DNA of 64,000 nucleotides from Pseudonocardiaceae bacterium YIM PH 21723 (GTDB lineage: Bacteria > Actinomycetota > Actinomycetes > Mycobacteriales > Pseudonocardiaceae): positions 62,001-126,000 of the forward strand of contig QZFT01000014.1 in the NCBI GenBank assembly GCA_003600225.1, read 5' to 3'. Below the pieces are notes generated by a model. The model was given only the letters and a program-made list of their open reading frames with translations, searched no databases and was not told the origin of the DNA. Within the stretch, counting starts at the first letter, position 1; every line of letters starts with the position of its first letter. This document shows, piece by piece, positions 24,571 through 33,543 of the stretch. The translations under genes and the position numbers were made by a program.

Positions 24571-25779
24571 ATGACTGAGCAGCATTACCTGGTCGGGCTG
24601 GATCTCGCCGGCCGCCGTGTCGTGATGATCGGCGGCGGAACCATCGCGCAGCGCAGGCTGCCCCGGCTGGTCGAGGCGGGCGCCCTCGTCGAGGTGATCG
24701 CTCCCGATGTGACCCCCGCGGTCCAGGGCATGGCCGACGGCGGTGAGCTGATCTGGCATGAGCGCCCGTATGTACAGGGTGATCTTGAGCAGGCCTGGTA
24801 CGTGCTGGCGTGTACCAACAAACCCGAGGTCAACGCGGCCGTCGTCGCCGAGGCCGAGGAGCGGCGGATCTACTGCGTACGGGCCGACGCGGGCCTGGCG
24901 GGCAGCGCGGTCACCCCGGCGGTCACCGAACACGACGGCATGCTGCTCGGCGTGCTGGCCGGCGGCCGCCCCCGGCGCTCGGCCGCCGTGCGGGACGGCG
25001 TCGCGGAGGCGCTGCGCACCGGGGTCATCGACGACTCGGTGGACGAGGTCGGCCCCGGAGTCGCACTGGTCGGCGGCGGGCCCGGTGCGCCCGACCTGAT
25101 CACCGTGCGTGGCCGGCGGCTACTGGCCCGCGCCGACGTGGTGGTCACCGACCGGCTCGGGCCCCGCGAGCTCCTGGAGGAGCTCGGGCCGCACGTCGAG
25201 GTCGTCGACGCGGCGAAGATCCCCTACGGCCGGGCCGCCAGCCAGGAGGTCATCAACGAGACGCTGATCAAGCACGCCAAGGCGGGCAAGTTCGTCGTGC
25301 GGCTCAAGGGCGGCGACTCCTACGTCTTCGGCCGCGGCTTCGAGGAGGTCCTCGCCTGCGCCGAGGCCGGCGTGAACGTCACCGTGGTACCCGGGGTGAC
25401 CAGCGCGTTCGCCGCGCCCGCGCTGGCCGGCGTGCCGGTCACTCACCGCGGGGTCGCGCACGAGGTGGTCGTGGTCTCCGGGCACATCGCCCCCGACCAC
25501 CCGGACAGCCTCACCGACTGGCCCGCACTCGGCAGGCTGCGCGGCACCCTGGTGCTGCTGATGGCCGTCGAACGCGCCGCGGTCTTCGCGGCGACCCTCA
25601 TCGAGCACGGCCGGCCGGCGGACACCCCGGTCGCCGTGGTCCAGGAGGGCAGCATGCGCACCCAGAAGGTCCTGCGCTGCGCGTTGTCAGACCTGGGTGA
25701 CCGGATCACGGCCGAGGCCATCCGCCCGCCCGCGATCATCATCGTCGGCCCGGTCGCCGGCCTGCACGACCAGGGCTGA
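24571..25779 (+). CDS. cobA: Siroheme synthase-type fusion: precorrin-2 dehydrogenase + uroporphyrinogen-III C-methyltransferase
   Basis: A 402-residue fusion. The N-terminal domain (about 1-150) has VVMIGGGTIAQRRLPRLVEAGA, the NAD-binding precorrin-2 dehydrogenase/ferrochelatase fold; the C-terminal domain (about 163-400) is the SUMT methyltransferase with LVGGGPGAPDLITVRG, RLKGGDSYVFGRGFEE and VPGVTSAFAAPALAGVPVTHRG. It makes precorrin-2, the branch point to B12 and siroheme. It corresponds to M. tuberculosis Rv2847c (cysG). The last 93 bases overlap the 3' end of the convergent LuxR-family gene. Confidence 0.93.
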   Translation: MTEQHYLVGLDLAGRRVVMIGGGTIAQRRLPRLVEAGALVEVIAPDVTPAVQGMADGGELIWHERPYVQGDLEQAWYVLACTNKPEVNAAVVAEAEERRIYCVRADAGLAGSAVTPAVTEHDGMLLGVLAGGRPRRSAAVRDGVAEALRTGVIDDSVDEVGPGVALVGGGPGAPDLITVRGRRLLARADVVVTDRLGPRELLEELGPHVEVVDAAKIPYGRAASQEVINETLIKHAKAGKFVVRLKGGDSYVFGRGFEEVLACAEAGVNVTVVPGVTSAFAAPALAGVPVTHRGVAHEVVVVSGHIAPDHPDSLTDWPALGRLRGTLVLLMAVERAAVFAATLIEHGRPADTPVAVVQEGSMRTQKVLRCALSDLGDRITAEAIRPPAIIIVGPVAGLHDQG

Positions 25780-26490
25780 CAGCAACTCGTCCCGGCAGTT
25801 CACCCCCAGCTTGCGGTAGATCGCCCGGAAATGGTCGTGCACGGTATGCGTGGACCTCGCCATCCGCCGGGCGATCTGCTTGCCCGAGGCCCCGCTCAGC
25901 GCCGCCCGCAGCACGTCCAGTTCCCGGGGCGACAGGCCGTACCAGGCCCGGAGCACCGGCAGCAGCTGCCAAGCCGTGGCCGGCTGCACGGTGCAGGCGA
26001 CCCCGCCCGGCCACAGCCGTTGCCCCTGCACCAGCGCCCACCCGTCGGACGTGGGCACCGGCACCGGCACGCAGGCCCCGGCGATCGCCCGCAGCACGTC
26101 GGGATCGATCAGCTCCCACCAGCGCCGCCCCTGGGCGGTGTCGTGTTCGATGCGCCCGGCATCGTCCAGCATCAGCACCCCCGGCACCGGCGCCGCACCG
26201 GCCGGCCGCGGTGGTATCCCGCGGACGAGGTCCAGCACCGCGCGCAGCAGCGTCGGACCGAGTTCGGCCGGCTCCCGGGTCCGGCTGCCACTGAGTGCGA
26301 TCTCCGCGCCGGCCCCGACGGAATTGCGCACGGTCACCCAGGCCGACTCGGGTGAGGTGGCCCCGCAGGAGGCGATGAACACCGGGGCGCCGCACCCCGC
26401 GTCCCGCAGCACCAGCCGCAGCCCGGAGTGCGGGACCACCTCGCTGACCAGCGTGGACAGCCACCGTGCCCAATAGTCCTGCATCGTCAT
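25687..26490 (-). CDS. LuxR-family (GerE-type HTH) transcriptional regulator
   Basis: A 267-residue regulator. The C-terminal HTH is well conserved (LSPRELDVLRAALSGASGKQIARRMARSTHTVHDHFRAIYRKLGV). The N-terminal 190 residues look like a PAS- or GAF-type sensor without a clear signature. The last 25 residues, after the HTH, are low-complexity (DDDDRGRADG) and are encoded opposite the cobA end, an antisense overlap of 93 bases. ATG 26490, with a second in-frame ATG at 26484. It is divergent from the ricin-type lectin gene, a candidate target. Confidence 0.88.
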   Translation of the reverse strand: MTMQDYWARWLSTLVSEVVPHSGLRLVLRDAGCGAPVFIASCGATSPESAWVTVRNSVGAGAEIALSGSRTREPAELGPTLLRAVLDLVRGIPPRPAGAAPVPGVLMLDDAGRIEHDTAQGRRWWELIDPDVLRAIAGACVPVPVPTSDGWALVQGQRLWPGGVACTVQPATAWQLLPVLRAWYGLSPRELDVLRAALSGASGKQIARRMARSTHTVHDHFRAIYRKLGVNCRDELLSALVVQAGDRADDDDRGRADGLGRDPVTQV

Positions 26491-26606
26491 GCCGGCAGTC
26501 TGCCGCCCGGCAACCCCCGAGATCAGGGGATAGGACCACGCAACGCCGGCGCGGGACGGTCTTTACGTGCCCGGCAGGGGGCCGGGTACGTACCGAGGAG
26601 GGGAAC

Positions 26607-27083
26607 ATGCGGAAGCTACTGACGACGGTGGCGGGGCTGGCGCTACTGGCCGGGACGACCCTGGTCGTGTCGGCGGCGGAGGTGCCGGCCACCGCGAGTG
26701 CGCAGACCTCGACGCTGCGGACGGAGCTGAACCAGCGGTGTGCCGATGTCTGGGGCTGGATCAACAGCAACGGCTCGGCCGTGGTCACCTGGGACTGCCA
26801 CAGCGGCGCCAACCAGCAGTGGTTCTGGGACGGCGAATTCCTGCGCAACAACATGGCCGGGCGCTGCCTGGAGGTCTACAACGGCGAACGGGGCAGCGGT
26901 GCGCCGGTGAACCTGTGGGACTGCAACGGCGGGGACCACCAGCGATGGATCACGGACAACGGCCGGATCGTCAACAAGGCGAGTGGCAAATGCCTGGACA
27001 TCATCGACGGTAACCAGCAGAACGGTCAGCTGTTGCGGGTCTGGGACTGCCACAACGGCCCCAGCCAGCAGTGGCGCATGTAA
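26607..27083 (+). CDS. Secreted single-domain ricin B-type (beta-trefoil) lectin
   Basis: A 158-residue exported protein. A signal peptide (LLTTVAGLALLAGTTLVVSA) is followed by one beta-trefoil with three QxW-type repeats (NQQWFW, HQRWIT and SQQWRM) and the matching C-L-D/E-V motifs (RCLEVYNGERGSG and KCLDIIDGNQQNG). Such domains bind galactose-type or other sugars; here the domain stands alone with no enzyme attached. GAGGAGGGG precedes the ATG. Divergent from the LuxR gene and followed by a strong bidirectional terminator. Confidence 0.88.
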   Translation: MRKLLTTVAGLALLAGTTLVVSAAEVPATASAQTSTLRTELNQRCADVWGWINSNGSAVVTWDCHSGANQQWFWDGEFLRNNMAGRCLEVYNGERGSGAPVNLWDCNGGDHQRWITDNGRIVNKASGKCLDIIDGNQQNGQLLRVWDCHNGPSQQWRM

Positions 27084-27092
27084 CCACCCACG

Positions 27093-27128
27093 CCGAAGGG
27101 CCTCGAGCTGGTGCTCGGGGCCCTTCGG
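27093..27128. terminator. Bidirectional terminator hairpin
   Basis: 16-bp arms (CCGAAGGGCCTCGAGC and its near-complement, one mismatch) with a 4-base loop, between the convergent lectin and helicase genes. Confidence 0.85.
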
Positions 27129-27139
27129 ATCAGGCTGTC

Positions 27140-28714
27140 TTACGCGGGCTGCGGCTTGCGGCGCGGGGCGCCACCGGAGCGGCGCGGGGCACCCGCACCC
27201 GCCGGCTTGTGCTCGCTGCGGTCGCGACCGCCACCGGAGCGGCGCTCACCACCGCTGCCGCCGGGCTGGCGGTCGCCGCCGGCCTTGTTGCCGAACCGGC
27301 CGCGAGGCCGTCCGCCACCCTGGCTGGCGCCACCGGACCGCGCGGGGCGCGGCTTGTCGGCGGGCTTCTCGCGCAGCGGAATGCCGCTGGGCACCTGGGC
27401 GCCGGTCAGCTTGATCAGTGCCTCGTCACCGGGACGCACCTTGGTGGAGGTCGGCTTCACGCCGGCCTTGCCGGTCATGGCCTGCACCGCGCGGCGCTGG
27501 TCGTGCTGCACGATGGTCACCACGGTGCCGGACTCGCCCGCACGGGCGGTACGACCGGCCCGGTGCAGGTAACCCTTCGGGTCGACCGGCGGGTCCACGT
27601 GCACGACCAGGCTGACGTCGTCCACGTGGATACCGCGCGCGGCGACGTCCGTGGCCACCAGCACCGGGGTGCTGCCGTCGCGGAAGTCGTCCAGCGTGCG
27701 GGTACGGGCGCTCTGCGTCTTGCCACCGTGCAGCGAGCCGGCCGCGATACCGACCTGGCGCAGCTTCTTGGTGAGCCGGTCGGCGCTGTGCTTGGTCCGC
27801 ACGAACATGATCGTGCGGCCCTGACGTGCGGCGATGGTGGCCACCACGTCCTGCTTGTCACCGCCGGAGACCAGCAGCAGATGGTGCTCCATGGTGGGCA
27901 CGTCGGCCGAGACGGGCTCGGTCTCGTGCGTCACCGGGTTGTTCATGTAGCGCTGGACCAGCTTGTCCACGTCCTTGTCCAGGGTCGCGGAGAAGAGCAG
28001 CCGCTGGCCACCGGGCTTGACCAGGTCCATCAGCTGGCGGACCTGGGGCATGAAGCCCATGTCGGCCATCTGGTCGGCCTCGTCGAGGGCGCAGATCATC
28101 ACCTCGTTGAGGTGACAGGTGCCCTGCTGCACGTGGTCGATCAACCGGCCGGGGGTGGCGATGATCAGGTCGACACCGCGGCGCAGCGCGGCCTCCTGGC
28201 GGCTGTACGCGACGCCACCGACCATGACCTTGGTGGACAGGCCGAGCGCGCGGGCGTACGGCTTGAGTGCCTCGTCCACCTGGGTGGCGAGTTCACGGGT
28301 GGGTACCAGCACCATGCCCCGGGGGTGCCAGGGCTGGGCCTTGCCGCCGGCGAGCCTGCAGAGCAGGGCGAGACCGAAGGCGAGGGTCTTACCGGAGCCG
28401 GTACGGCCCCGGCCGAGCACATCCCGGCCCTTCAACGAGTCGGGCAGGGTCGCGGCCTGGATGGGGAACGGCGCGATGATGCCTTCCCGGGTGAGGGCGT
28501 CGGCCACCTTCTGCGGCACGCCCAGGTCCACGAAGCTCGGAACGTCGGTGGGTACCGCCGGAGCTGGGGCTTCCGTCTCCACAACAGGAGCCGGAACGTT
28601 CTCTACCTGCTGGGGTGCAGAGGGCTTCTTCAGCCGGGGCTTGCGCTGCAGCAGGGCTTTATCGGCGTGCGGGTTGTTCGTGCGCGCGCCAACGACCGTT
28701 TGGTCAGTAGACAA
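27140..28714 (-). CDS. DEAD-box ATP-dependent RNA helicase
   Basis: About 524 residues. All core motifs are visible: Q motif (FPIQAATLP), motif I GRTGSGKT near residue 106, TPGRLID, DEAD in LDEADQMADMGF, SAT, and the final HRAGRTARAGESG. The C-terminus is a basic Arg/Gly-rich RNA-binding tail (RSGGASQGGGRPRGRFG and further). It probably unwinds structured mRNA or rRNA. The start is uncertain: a TTG at 28714 is preceded by GAGAGG and fits the beginning of homology; the frame stays open further upstream. About 145 bases of leader follow the upstream RIO gene. Confidence 0.88.
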   Translation of the reverse strand: MSTDQTVVGARTNNPHADKALLQRKPRLKKPSAPQQVENVPAPVVETEAPAPAVPTDVPSFVDLGVPQKVADALTREGIIAPFPIQAATLPDSLKGRDVLGRGRTGSGKTLAFGLALLCRLAGGKAQPWHPRGMVLVPTRELATQVDEALKPYARALGLSTKVMVGGVAYSRQEAALRRGVDLIIATPGRLIDHVQQGTCHLNEVMICALDEADQMADMGFMPQVRQLMDLVKPGGQRLLFSATLDKDVDKLVQRYMNNPVTHETEPVSADVPTMEHHLLLVSGGDKQDVVATIAARQGRTIMFVRTKHSADRLTKKLRQVGIAAGSLHGGKTQSARTRTLDDFRDGSTPVLVATDVAARGIHVDDVSLVVHVDPPVDPKGYLHRAGRTARAGESGTVVTIVQHDQRRAVQAMTGKAGVKPTSTKVRPGDEALIKLTGAQVPSGIPLREKPADKPRPARSGGASQGGGRPRGRFGNKAGGDRQPGGSGGERRSGGGRDRSEHKPAGAGAPRRSGGAPRRKPQPA

Positions 28715-28860
28715 GGAAAACCTCTCGGATATGGCCTGTCCCGCAGGAGGTCTCCGCGAAGGTGCGGCGCCGTTCAGACGGACGGGCCCGGCGCTGTTGT
28801 GCGCCGATAGGAAAGGAGCGGTGTCGCTCCATCTCGAGTTCATACTAACGGATCGGCGGG

Positions 28861-29769
28861 TCACCATGGTCGCAACCCCGCTTCCGAGTGAACCACGGCA
28901 CGCAAGGCGTCGAGGTCTGCCAGGTCAGCGGGCAGCCCGCGGGCGGCGAACCACTCGGACATGACTCGCAGGTCGCGGTCCAGGAAGTTCACCCCCTGTG
29001 GGTTGGCGATCACGTCGACCACCTGTGGCAGGTCGATCAGGATCAGCCTGCCGTGGTGAATCACTATGTTGAACGGCGAAAGGTCCCCGTGGGCGATGCC
29101 GTTCCCGGCCAGTAGAACGACGGCGGCCACCAGTTGTTCCCAGAGATCCACAAGTTCGTCCGGATCCGGCCGCAACGCCTCCAGCCGGTCGGCGGCCCTG
29201 CCGTCCGGGTGACCGAGGAATTCGAGCTGCACCTCGGTGCCCACCAGCTGCACGGGATAGGGGACCGGTGCGCCCAGTGACCACAGGGTGGCCAGCGCGC
29301 TGAACTCGGCCGCCGCCCACTGCTGGGCCATCAGGTCCCGGCCGAAGGTGGTCCGATTCGCCATGGCCCGCGTCTCCCGGGAGCGCCGCACCCGGCGGCC
29401 CTCCAGGTAGCCGGCGTCCCGATGGAACATCCGGTGCTCGTTGCTGCGGTAGCGCTTGGCCGCCAGCAGGCAGGAGCGCCCGTCCGGCGCGGACCGTTCG
29501 ATGAGGTGCACGTCGGCTTCCTTGCCGGTCTTCAGCACACCGAGTTCGGTGTCGGTGGCGGCCAGATCGGTGACCAGCCAGTCCGGGAACGGCTTCGGGC
29601 CATGCTGGCCCTGGTCCCAGGTCGTCCAGCGGTCGCCGTTGTCGGTGGTCTCCACGCGGACTTCTTCCGCGCGTTCGCGGTCCCGCCGTTTCTGGGTCTT
29701 GCGGCGGCGAGTGGTGCGGTTGTCTTCTTCGGTGCTGGAGTTGTTCTCAAAGAAGGGGTGCTCGCGCAC
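28861..29769 (-). CDS. RIO-family atypical serine protein kinase
   Basis: A 302-residue RIO1-type kinase. Seen: LKTGKEADVHLIE (ATP loop), LLAAKRYRS (Lys), and the catalytic loop GIAHGDLSPFNIVIHHGRLILIDLPQVVD in which the metal-binding D of the usual DFG motif is the D of IDLPQ. The N-terminus is charged and Arg-rich (TTRRRKTQKRRDRER). GTG 29769 has AGGAG about 10 bases upstream. RIO kinases act in ribosome maturation in archaea and eukaryotes; bacterial roles are poorly known. It lies upstream of the RNA helicase on the same strand. Confidence 0.88.
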   Translation of the reverse strand: MREHPFFENNSSTEEDNRTTRRRKTQKRRDRERAEEVRVETTDNGDRWTTWDQGQHGPKPFPDWLVTDLAATDTELGVLKTGKEADVHLIERSAPDGRSCLLAAKRYRSNEHRMFHRDAGYLEGRRVRRSRETRAMANRTTFGRDLMAQQWAAAEFSALATLWSLGAPVPYPVQLVGTEVQLEFLGHPDGRAADRLEALRPDPDELVDLWEQLVAAVVLLAGNGIAHGDLSPFNIVIHHGRLILIDLPQVVDVIANPQGVNFLDRDLRVMSEWFAARGLPADLADLDALRAVVHSEAGLRPW

Positions 29770-30101
29770 TGGAGGTGTCTCCTGACGGTGAACCCACCGC
29801 CAGGGCGCTGCTCTACGGCGCGCTGACCTGCGGCGGGAAGGGTACGGGGGCGGATAAGGGCACGCCAAAGACATGGACCATTCCGGCCACCTCCCTTCAC
29901 ACTGCTTCGCTGGTGTCACGGATCCTGGCGGATCCCGCGGTCATGCCGCAACCGATTATTCGAGAGTCCCGAAGTTGACGATGTCCGGGACTCGTTCCTC
30001 GCCCCGGACATCGTCAACTTCGGAGCGCGGTCGCCCTTTGTTGACCAGGGGTTCGCTGTTGACCTGCGGGTCGGGAGCTCCGAACCTCGTCAAGTCCGGG
30101 G
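29770..30101. other. Intergenic stretch with a perfect 21-bp palindrome
   Basis: The 332 bases between yaaA (stop) and the RIO kinase (start) have no convincing gene. The main feature is the palindrome 29969-29989 / 30003-30023 (CCGAAGTTGACGATGTCCGG arm), the perfect form of the one at 4765, lying about 80 bases 3' of yaaA. A decayed half (CTCCGAACCTCGTCAAGTCC) occurs at about 30079-30098. Confidence 0.75.
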
Positions 30102-30839
30102 CTAGCGGACGATGAGGTCCAGCTGCAGGTCCTTGGGGCGTTCGACGCCCATGCCCGTGGTGGCGGCCACCTTCGCGACATCCTCCACGGTGGACACATC
30201 GCGGCGGGTCTTCACCAGGGCGCGGACCAGTTGTCCCTTGTAGGCCTTGTTGAAGTGCGAGACCACCTTGCGCACACCGTCCACTTCGGACAGCACTCGT
30301 ACGGTCAGTGCCCCCGGCACCTTGCCCAGTCCGACGTACCCGCCGGAGCGCAGGTCCACCACCAGGCCGGACAGCGCGCGCAGCGCCGGGTCCAGGGAGT
30401 CCTTCCACATGGCCCGCAGCGACGGCATCCCCGGCAGTTCCGAACCGGCGGACAGCCGGTAGCCGGGGATGGCGTCTCCGGCCCGCACCACGCCGAACAA
30501 CGCCGAGCCCACCCCCAGGATCTCGTTGGCCCGCCCCAGTTCCGCCTTCGACAGCGAGGCCACGTCCAGGTTGTCGTAGAGCACCCCGGTGTACCGGCGC
30601 AGCGCGGGCAGCGTCGGTGCGTTCCACAGTTCCGCGTTCCGCTCCACCTCACCGGTCTGCCGCTCGGACAGGCCCAGCGCGGCCAGTGAGGCCGGCAGGT
30701 CGGCGGCCAGCTCGACCAGCGCGTCGGCCAGTTTGCGCCGGGTGGGCGTCAGTTCCGGGAAGCTCAGCGCGTCCAGGTCCAGGGGCGCGCCATCGCCGCC
30801 GTCGGCCTTGGTCTCAGAAGGGGGGAGCAGTACCAGCAC
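30102..30839 (-). CDS. yaaA: YaaA/DUF328-family peroxide-stress protein
   Basis: A 245-residue member of the YaaA family, which in E. coli lowers intracellular free iron under hydrogen peroxide stress. Typical signatures are the N-terminal VLLPPSETK, YTGVLYDNLD, the region after it (LFGVVRAGDAIPGYRLSAG) and SHFNKAYKGQLVRAL. GTG start; no membrane segment. It follows the VOC protein gene on the same strand after 9 bases, so the two form a unit. Confidence 0.88.
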   Translation of the reverse strand: MLVLLPPSETKADGGDGAPLDLDALSFPELTPTRRKLADALVELAADLPASLAALGLSERQTGEVERNAELWNAPTLPALRRYTGVLYDNLDVASLSKAELGRANEILGVGSALFGVVRAGDAIPGYRLSAGSELPGMPSLRAMWKDSLDPALRALSGLVVDLRSGGYVGLGKVPGALTVRVLSEVDGVRKVVSHFNKAYKGQLVRALVKTRRDVSTVEDVAKVAATTGMGVERPKDLQLDLIVR

Positions 30840-30848
30840 CCCGATACC

Positions 30849-31196
30849 TTATGAAACTCCGTGTCCGACGCAGAACTGGTTGCCATCCGGGTCGGCCATG
30901 ACCGTCCAGCTGAACCCCGGGACCTCCTGGTCGCCGACGACGGTCGCACCCAGCCCGGCCAGGCGCTCCACCTCGGGGCGGCCGCCGGAGACGTCCAGGT
31001 GCACCCGGTTCTTGCCCGGTGTCGGGTCGGTGACCTTCTGGAAGCCCAGCGCTGGCCCGTCACCCACGGGCTCCAGGCTGATGAAGTATCCCTCGGCGTC
31101 GATCTCGACCTTGGTGTCCAGGGCCGCCCGCCAGAACTCGGCGAGCCTGCGCGGATCGGTGGTGTCGAAGGTGACCATGCCAATGTTCACTGCCAT
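30849..31196 (-). CDS. Glyoxalase/VOC-family protein
   Basis: A 115-residue single VOC domain: VTFDTTDPRRLAEFWRAAL at the start, LGFQKV, KNRVHLDVSG and the closing DPDGNQFCVGH. The family uses a paired beta-alpha-beta-beta-beta fold for metal-dependent lyase, dioxygenase or resistance roles; substrate cannot be named. ATG 31196 is chosen at the start of the domain; the frame extends upstream but into the divergent proS promoter. Co-oriented with yaaA. Confidence 0.85.
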   Translation of the reverse strand: MAVNIGMVTFDTTDPRRLAEFWRAALDTKVEIDAEGYFISLEPVGDGPALGFQKVTDPTPGKNRVHLDVSGGRPEVERLAGLGATVVGDQEVPGFSWTVMADPDGNQFCVGHGVS

Positions 31197-31290
31197 GCCC
31201 TGCACCGTACGACGGGACCCCGACATTTTTATCCACTTCGGGCGTTCACTACTCTTCCAGGTACCCAACTCATGACCAGGAGAGATCACC

Positions 31291-33039
31291 GTGATCACCA
31301 GGATGTCGTCGCTGTTCCTGCGAACCCTTCGCGAGGACCCGGCGGACGCCGAGGTGCCGAGCCACAAGTTGCTGGTGCGCGCCGGGTACGTCCGTCGCGT
31401 CGCCCCGGGTGGCTACTCCTGGCTGCCGCTGGGCCTGCGGGTGCTGCGGAACGTCGAGCAGATCGTGCGCGAGGAGATGGACGCCATCGGCGCCCAGGAG
31501 ATCCAGTTCCCCGCGCTGCTGCCCAAGGAGCCCTACGAGGCCACCAACCGCTGGACCGAGTACGGCCCCAACCTGTTCCGGCTGAAGGACCGCAAGAACG
31601 CGGACTTCCTGCTGGCGCCCACCCATGAGGAGATGTTCACTCTCATGGTCAAGGGCGAGTACAGCTCGTACAAGGACTACCCGGTCACCCTGTACCAGAT
31701 CCAGAACAAGTTCCGCGATGAAGCGCGTCCGCGCGCGGGCATCCTGCGCGGCCGGGAGTTCCTGATGAAGGACTCCTACTCGTTCGACCTGACCGACGAG
31801 GGCCTGTCCGAGTCGTACCGGGCACACCGGGACGCGTACATCAAGATCTTCGACCGGCTGGGCCTGGACTACGTGATCGTGGCCGCCACCTCCGGCGCCA
31901 TGGGCGGGTCCGCCTCCGAGGAGTTCCTGGCCGTCGCCGAGACCGGCGAGGACACCTTCGTCCGCAGCTCCGAGTCGGGCTTCGCGGCGAACGTGGAAGC
32001 GGTCGTCACCCCGGCCCCGCCCGCGCAGTCCGTCGAGGACAAGCCCGCCGCGGTCGTGCACGACACCCCGGACACCCCGACCATCGCCTCGCTCGTCGAC
32101 GTGGTCAACAAGCTGGACCTGGGCCGCACCTTCACCGCCGCGGACACGCTGAAGAACGTCCTGGTGAAGACCCGGCTGCCCGGGGCCAAGGACTGGGAGT
32201 TCCTCGGCATCGGCCTGCCCGGCGACCGCGAGGTCGACGAGAAGCGCCTCGAGGCCGCGCTGGAGCCGGCCGAGGTCGTGCTGCTCACCGAGACCGACTT
32301 CCGGAACAACCCGCACCTGGTCAAGGGCTACATCGGCCCGAAGGCGCTGCTGGCGAACGGCGTCAAGTACCTGGTGGACCCGCGCGTGGTCACCGGTACC
32401 GCCTGGGTGACCGGCGCCGACCAGGACGGCAAGCACGTCGTCGACCTGGTGTGCGGCCGCGACTTCACCCCGGACGGCACCATCGACGTCGCCGAGGTCC
32501 GCGCGGGTGACCCCTCGCCGGACGGCAAGGGCGTCCTGGAAGCCGCGCGGGGCATCGAGATCGGCCACATCTTCCAGTTGGGCCGCAAGTACGCCGACGC
32601 GTTCAAGCTGGACGCCCTCGGCGCGGACAGCAAGCCGGTCCGGATCACCATGGGCTCCTACGGCGTGGGCGTCTCCCGCCTGGTCGCCGTGCTCGCCGAG
32701 CAGAACTTCGACGAGCGTGGCCTGGTCTGGCCCCGGAACGTGGCTCCCTACGACGTGCACCTGGTCGTCGCGGGCAAGGACGAGACGCTCCTCGCCGGCG
32801 GCGAGAAGCTGGCCGCCGAGCTGCACGAGCAGGGCCTGAACGTGGTCCTCGACGACCGCAAGGCCTCGCCCGGCGTGAAGTTCGCCGACGCCGAGCTCGT
32901 GGGTGTGCCGACCATCCTGGTCGTCGGCCGCGGCCTGGCCAACGGCGTGGTGGAGATCAAGGACCGTCGTACCGGTGACCGCGAGGAGATCCCCGTGGAG
33001 ACCGCGGTGGAGCACCTGGTCAAGGTCGTCCGCGGCTAG
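31291..33039 (+). CDS. proS: Prolyl-tRNA synthetase (bacterial type with editing domain)
   Basis: A 582-residue class II synthetase. Motif 2 region ([21 protein letters not shown]), [19 protein letters not shown], and motif 3 ([14 protein letters not shown]) are clear. About 180 residues between motifs 2 and 3 form the INS domain that removes mischarged alanine, and the C-terminal anticodon-binding domain ends the protein. GTG 31291 follows CAGGAGAG; an ATG four codons later is an alternative. The M. tuberculosis counterpart is Rv2845c. Followed by a clear terminator. Confidence 0.96.
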   Translation: MITRMSSLFLRTLREDPADAEVPSHKLLVRAGYVRRVAPGGYSWLPLGLRVLRNVEQIVREEMDAIGAQEIQFPALLPKEPYEATNRWTEYGPNLFRLKDRKNADFLLAPTHEEMFTLMVKGEYSSYKDYPVTLYQIQNKFRDEARPRAGILRGREFLMKDSYSFDLTDEGLSESYRAHRDAYIKIFDRLGLDYVIVAATSGAMGGSASEEFLAVAETGEDTFVRSSESGFAANVEAVVTPAPPAQSVEDKPAAVVHDTPDTPTIASLVDVVNKLDLGRTFTAADTLKNVLVKTRLPGAKDWEFLGIGLPGDREVDEKRLEAALEPAEVVLLTETDFRNNPHLVKGYIGPKALLANGVKYLVDPRVVTGTAWVTGADQDGKHVVDLVCGRDFTPDGTIDVAEVRAGDPSPDGKGVLEAARGIEIGHIFQLGRKYADAFKLDALGADSKPVRITMGSYGVGVSRLVAVLAEQNFDERGLVWPRNVAPYDVHLVVAGKDETLLAGGEKLAAELHEQGLNVVLDDRKASPGVKFADAELVGVPTILVVGRGLANGVVEIKDRRTGDREEIPVETAVEHLVKVVRG

Positions 33040-33054
33040 TACTGCCGTTCTTCG

Positions 33055-33088
33055 AGGGGCGCCTTCTCCTGTTGGGGGAGGCGCCCCT
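33055..33088 (+). terminator. Rho-independent-type terminator of proS
   Basis: AGGGGCGCC and GGCGCCCCT enclose a further partly wobble-paired stem (TTCTCC with GGGGAG), followed by TTGGTTTT, 15 bases after the stop. Confidence 0.85.
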
Positions 33089-33120
33089 TGGTTTTACCGG
33101 GGGTGGTTGGTCGCGTCTGG

Positions 33121-33232
33121 TGGTTCGTCGAAGGATGGCTTTGGAGGGGGAGACGGGTTCGGGCTGTGTCTTTCCTGCCTTCGTGTTGGGTGGGGGCACG
33201 CCGGTCTGGGGTGTCGGGGCTGCTGCGCGGGG
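33121..33232 (+). repeat. Oriented intergenic element B, copy 2
   Basis: Matches copy 1 closely: GTCGAAGGATGGCTTTGGAG at 33127-33146, then GGGGAGACGGG, TCTTTCCTGC and TGGGGGCACGCC. It lies after proS in the same orientation. With copy 3 (inverted) it brackets a 25-bp palindrome. Confidence 0.8.
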
Positions 33233-33237
33233 CATTC

Positions 33238-33292
33238 CATGATCAATGGCGGATTTGGTGCGCTGGACGCACCAAATCCGCCATTGATCATG
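33238..33292. repeat. Perfect 25-bp intergenic palindrome
   Basis: Left arm 33238-33262 (starts CATGATCAATGGCGG), loop CTGGA, right arm 33268-33292, exact complements. It lies between the convergent proS and TetR genes, flanked by element B copies 2 and 3. The innermost TGCG-CTGGA-CGCA echoes the small central hairpin of the 30-nt arrays. The bases 33293-33429 show nothing recognisable. Confidence 0.85.
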
Positions 33293-33429
33293 AAGAATTC
33301 GGGCGACACGGTGTCGAAATGGTGCGACACGCCGTGCGTTCCCATCATATGGACGTCCTTTATGGACGGACACAGTGGACGGTGACCGACTATCGCACCA
33401 AGCCCCGCCTCATCAGCCCAAAAGCAGAG

Positions 33430-33515
33430 GCAGGCGTGCCCCCACCCGACACGCAGGCAGGAAAGACAGGCCCCGAACCCGTCTCCTCCTCCAAAGCCAT
33501 CCTTCGACAACCACC
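33430..33515 (-). repeat. Oriented intergenic element B, copy 3
   Basis: Inverted relative to copy 2. Read on the minus strand it follows the TetR stop codon at 33544 by about 20-30 bases, so its orientation agrees with that gene. Confidence 0.8.
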
Positions 33516-33543
33516 AAACCCAGCCGACCAGGGGCGCCTTCTC

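Noticed and set aside
33088-33510. Short open frames through element B on both strands
   Set aside because: They are open in several frames at once, differ in frame between copies and lack ribosome binding sites. The similarity between copies is at the DNA level only.
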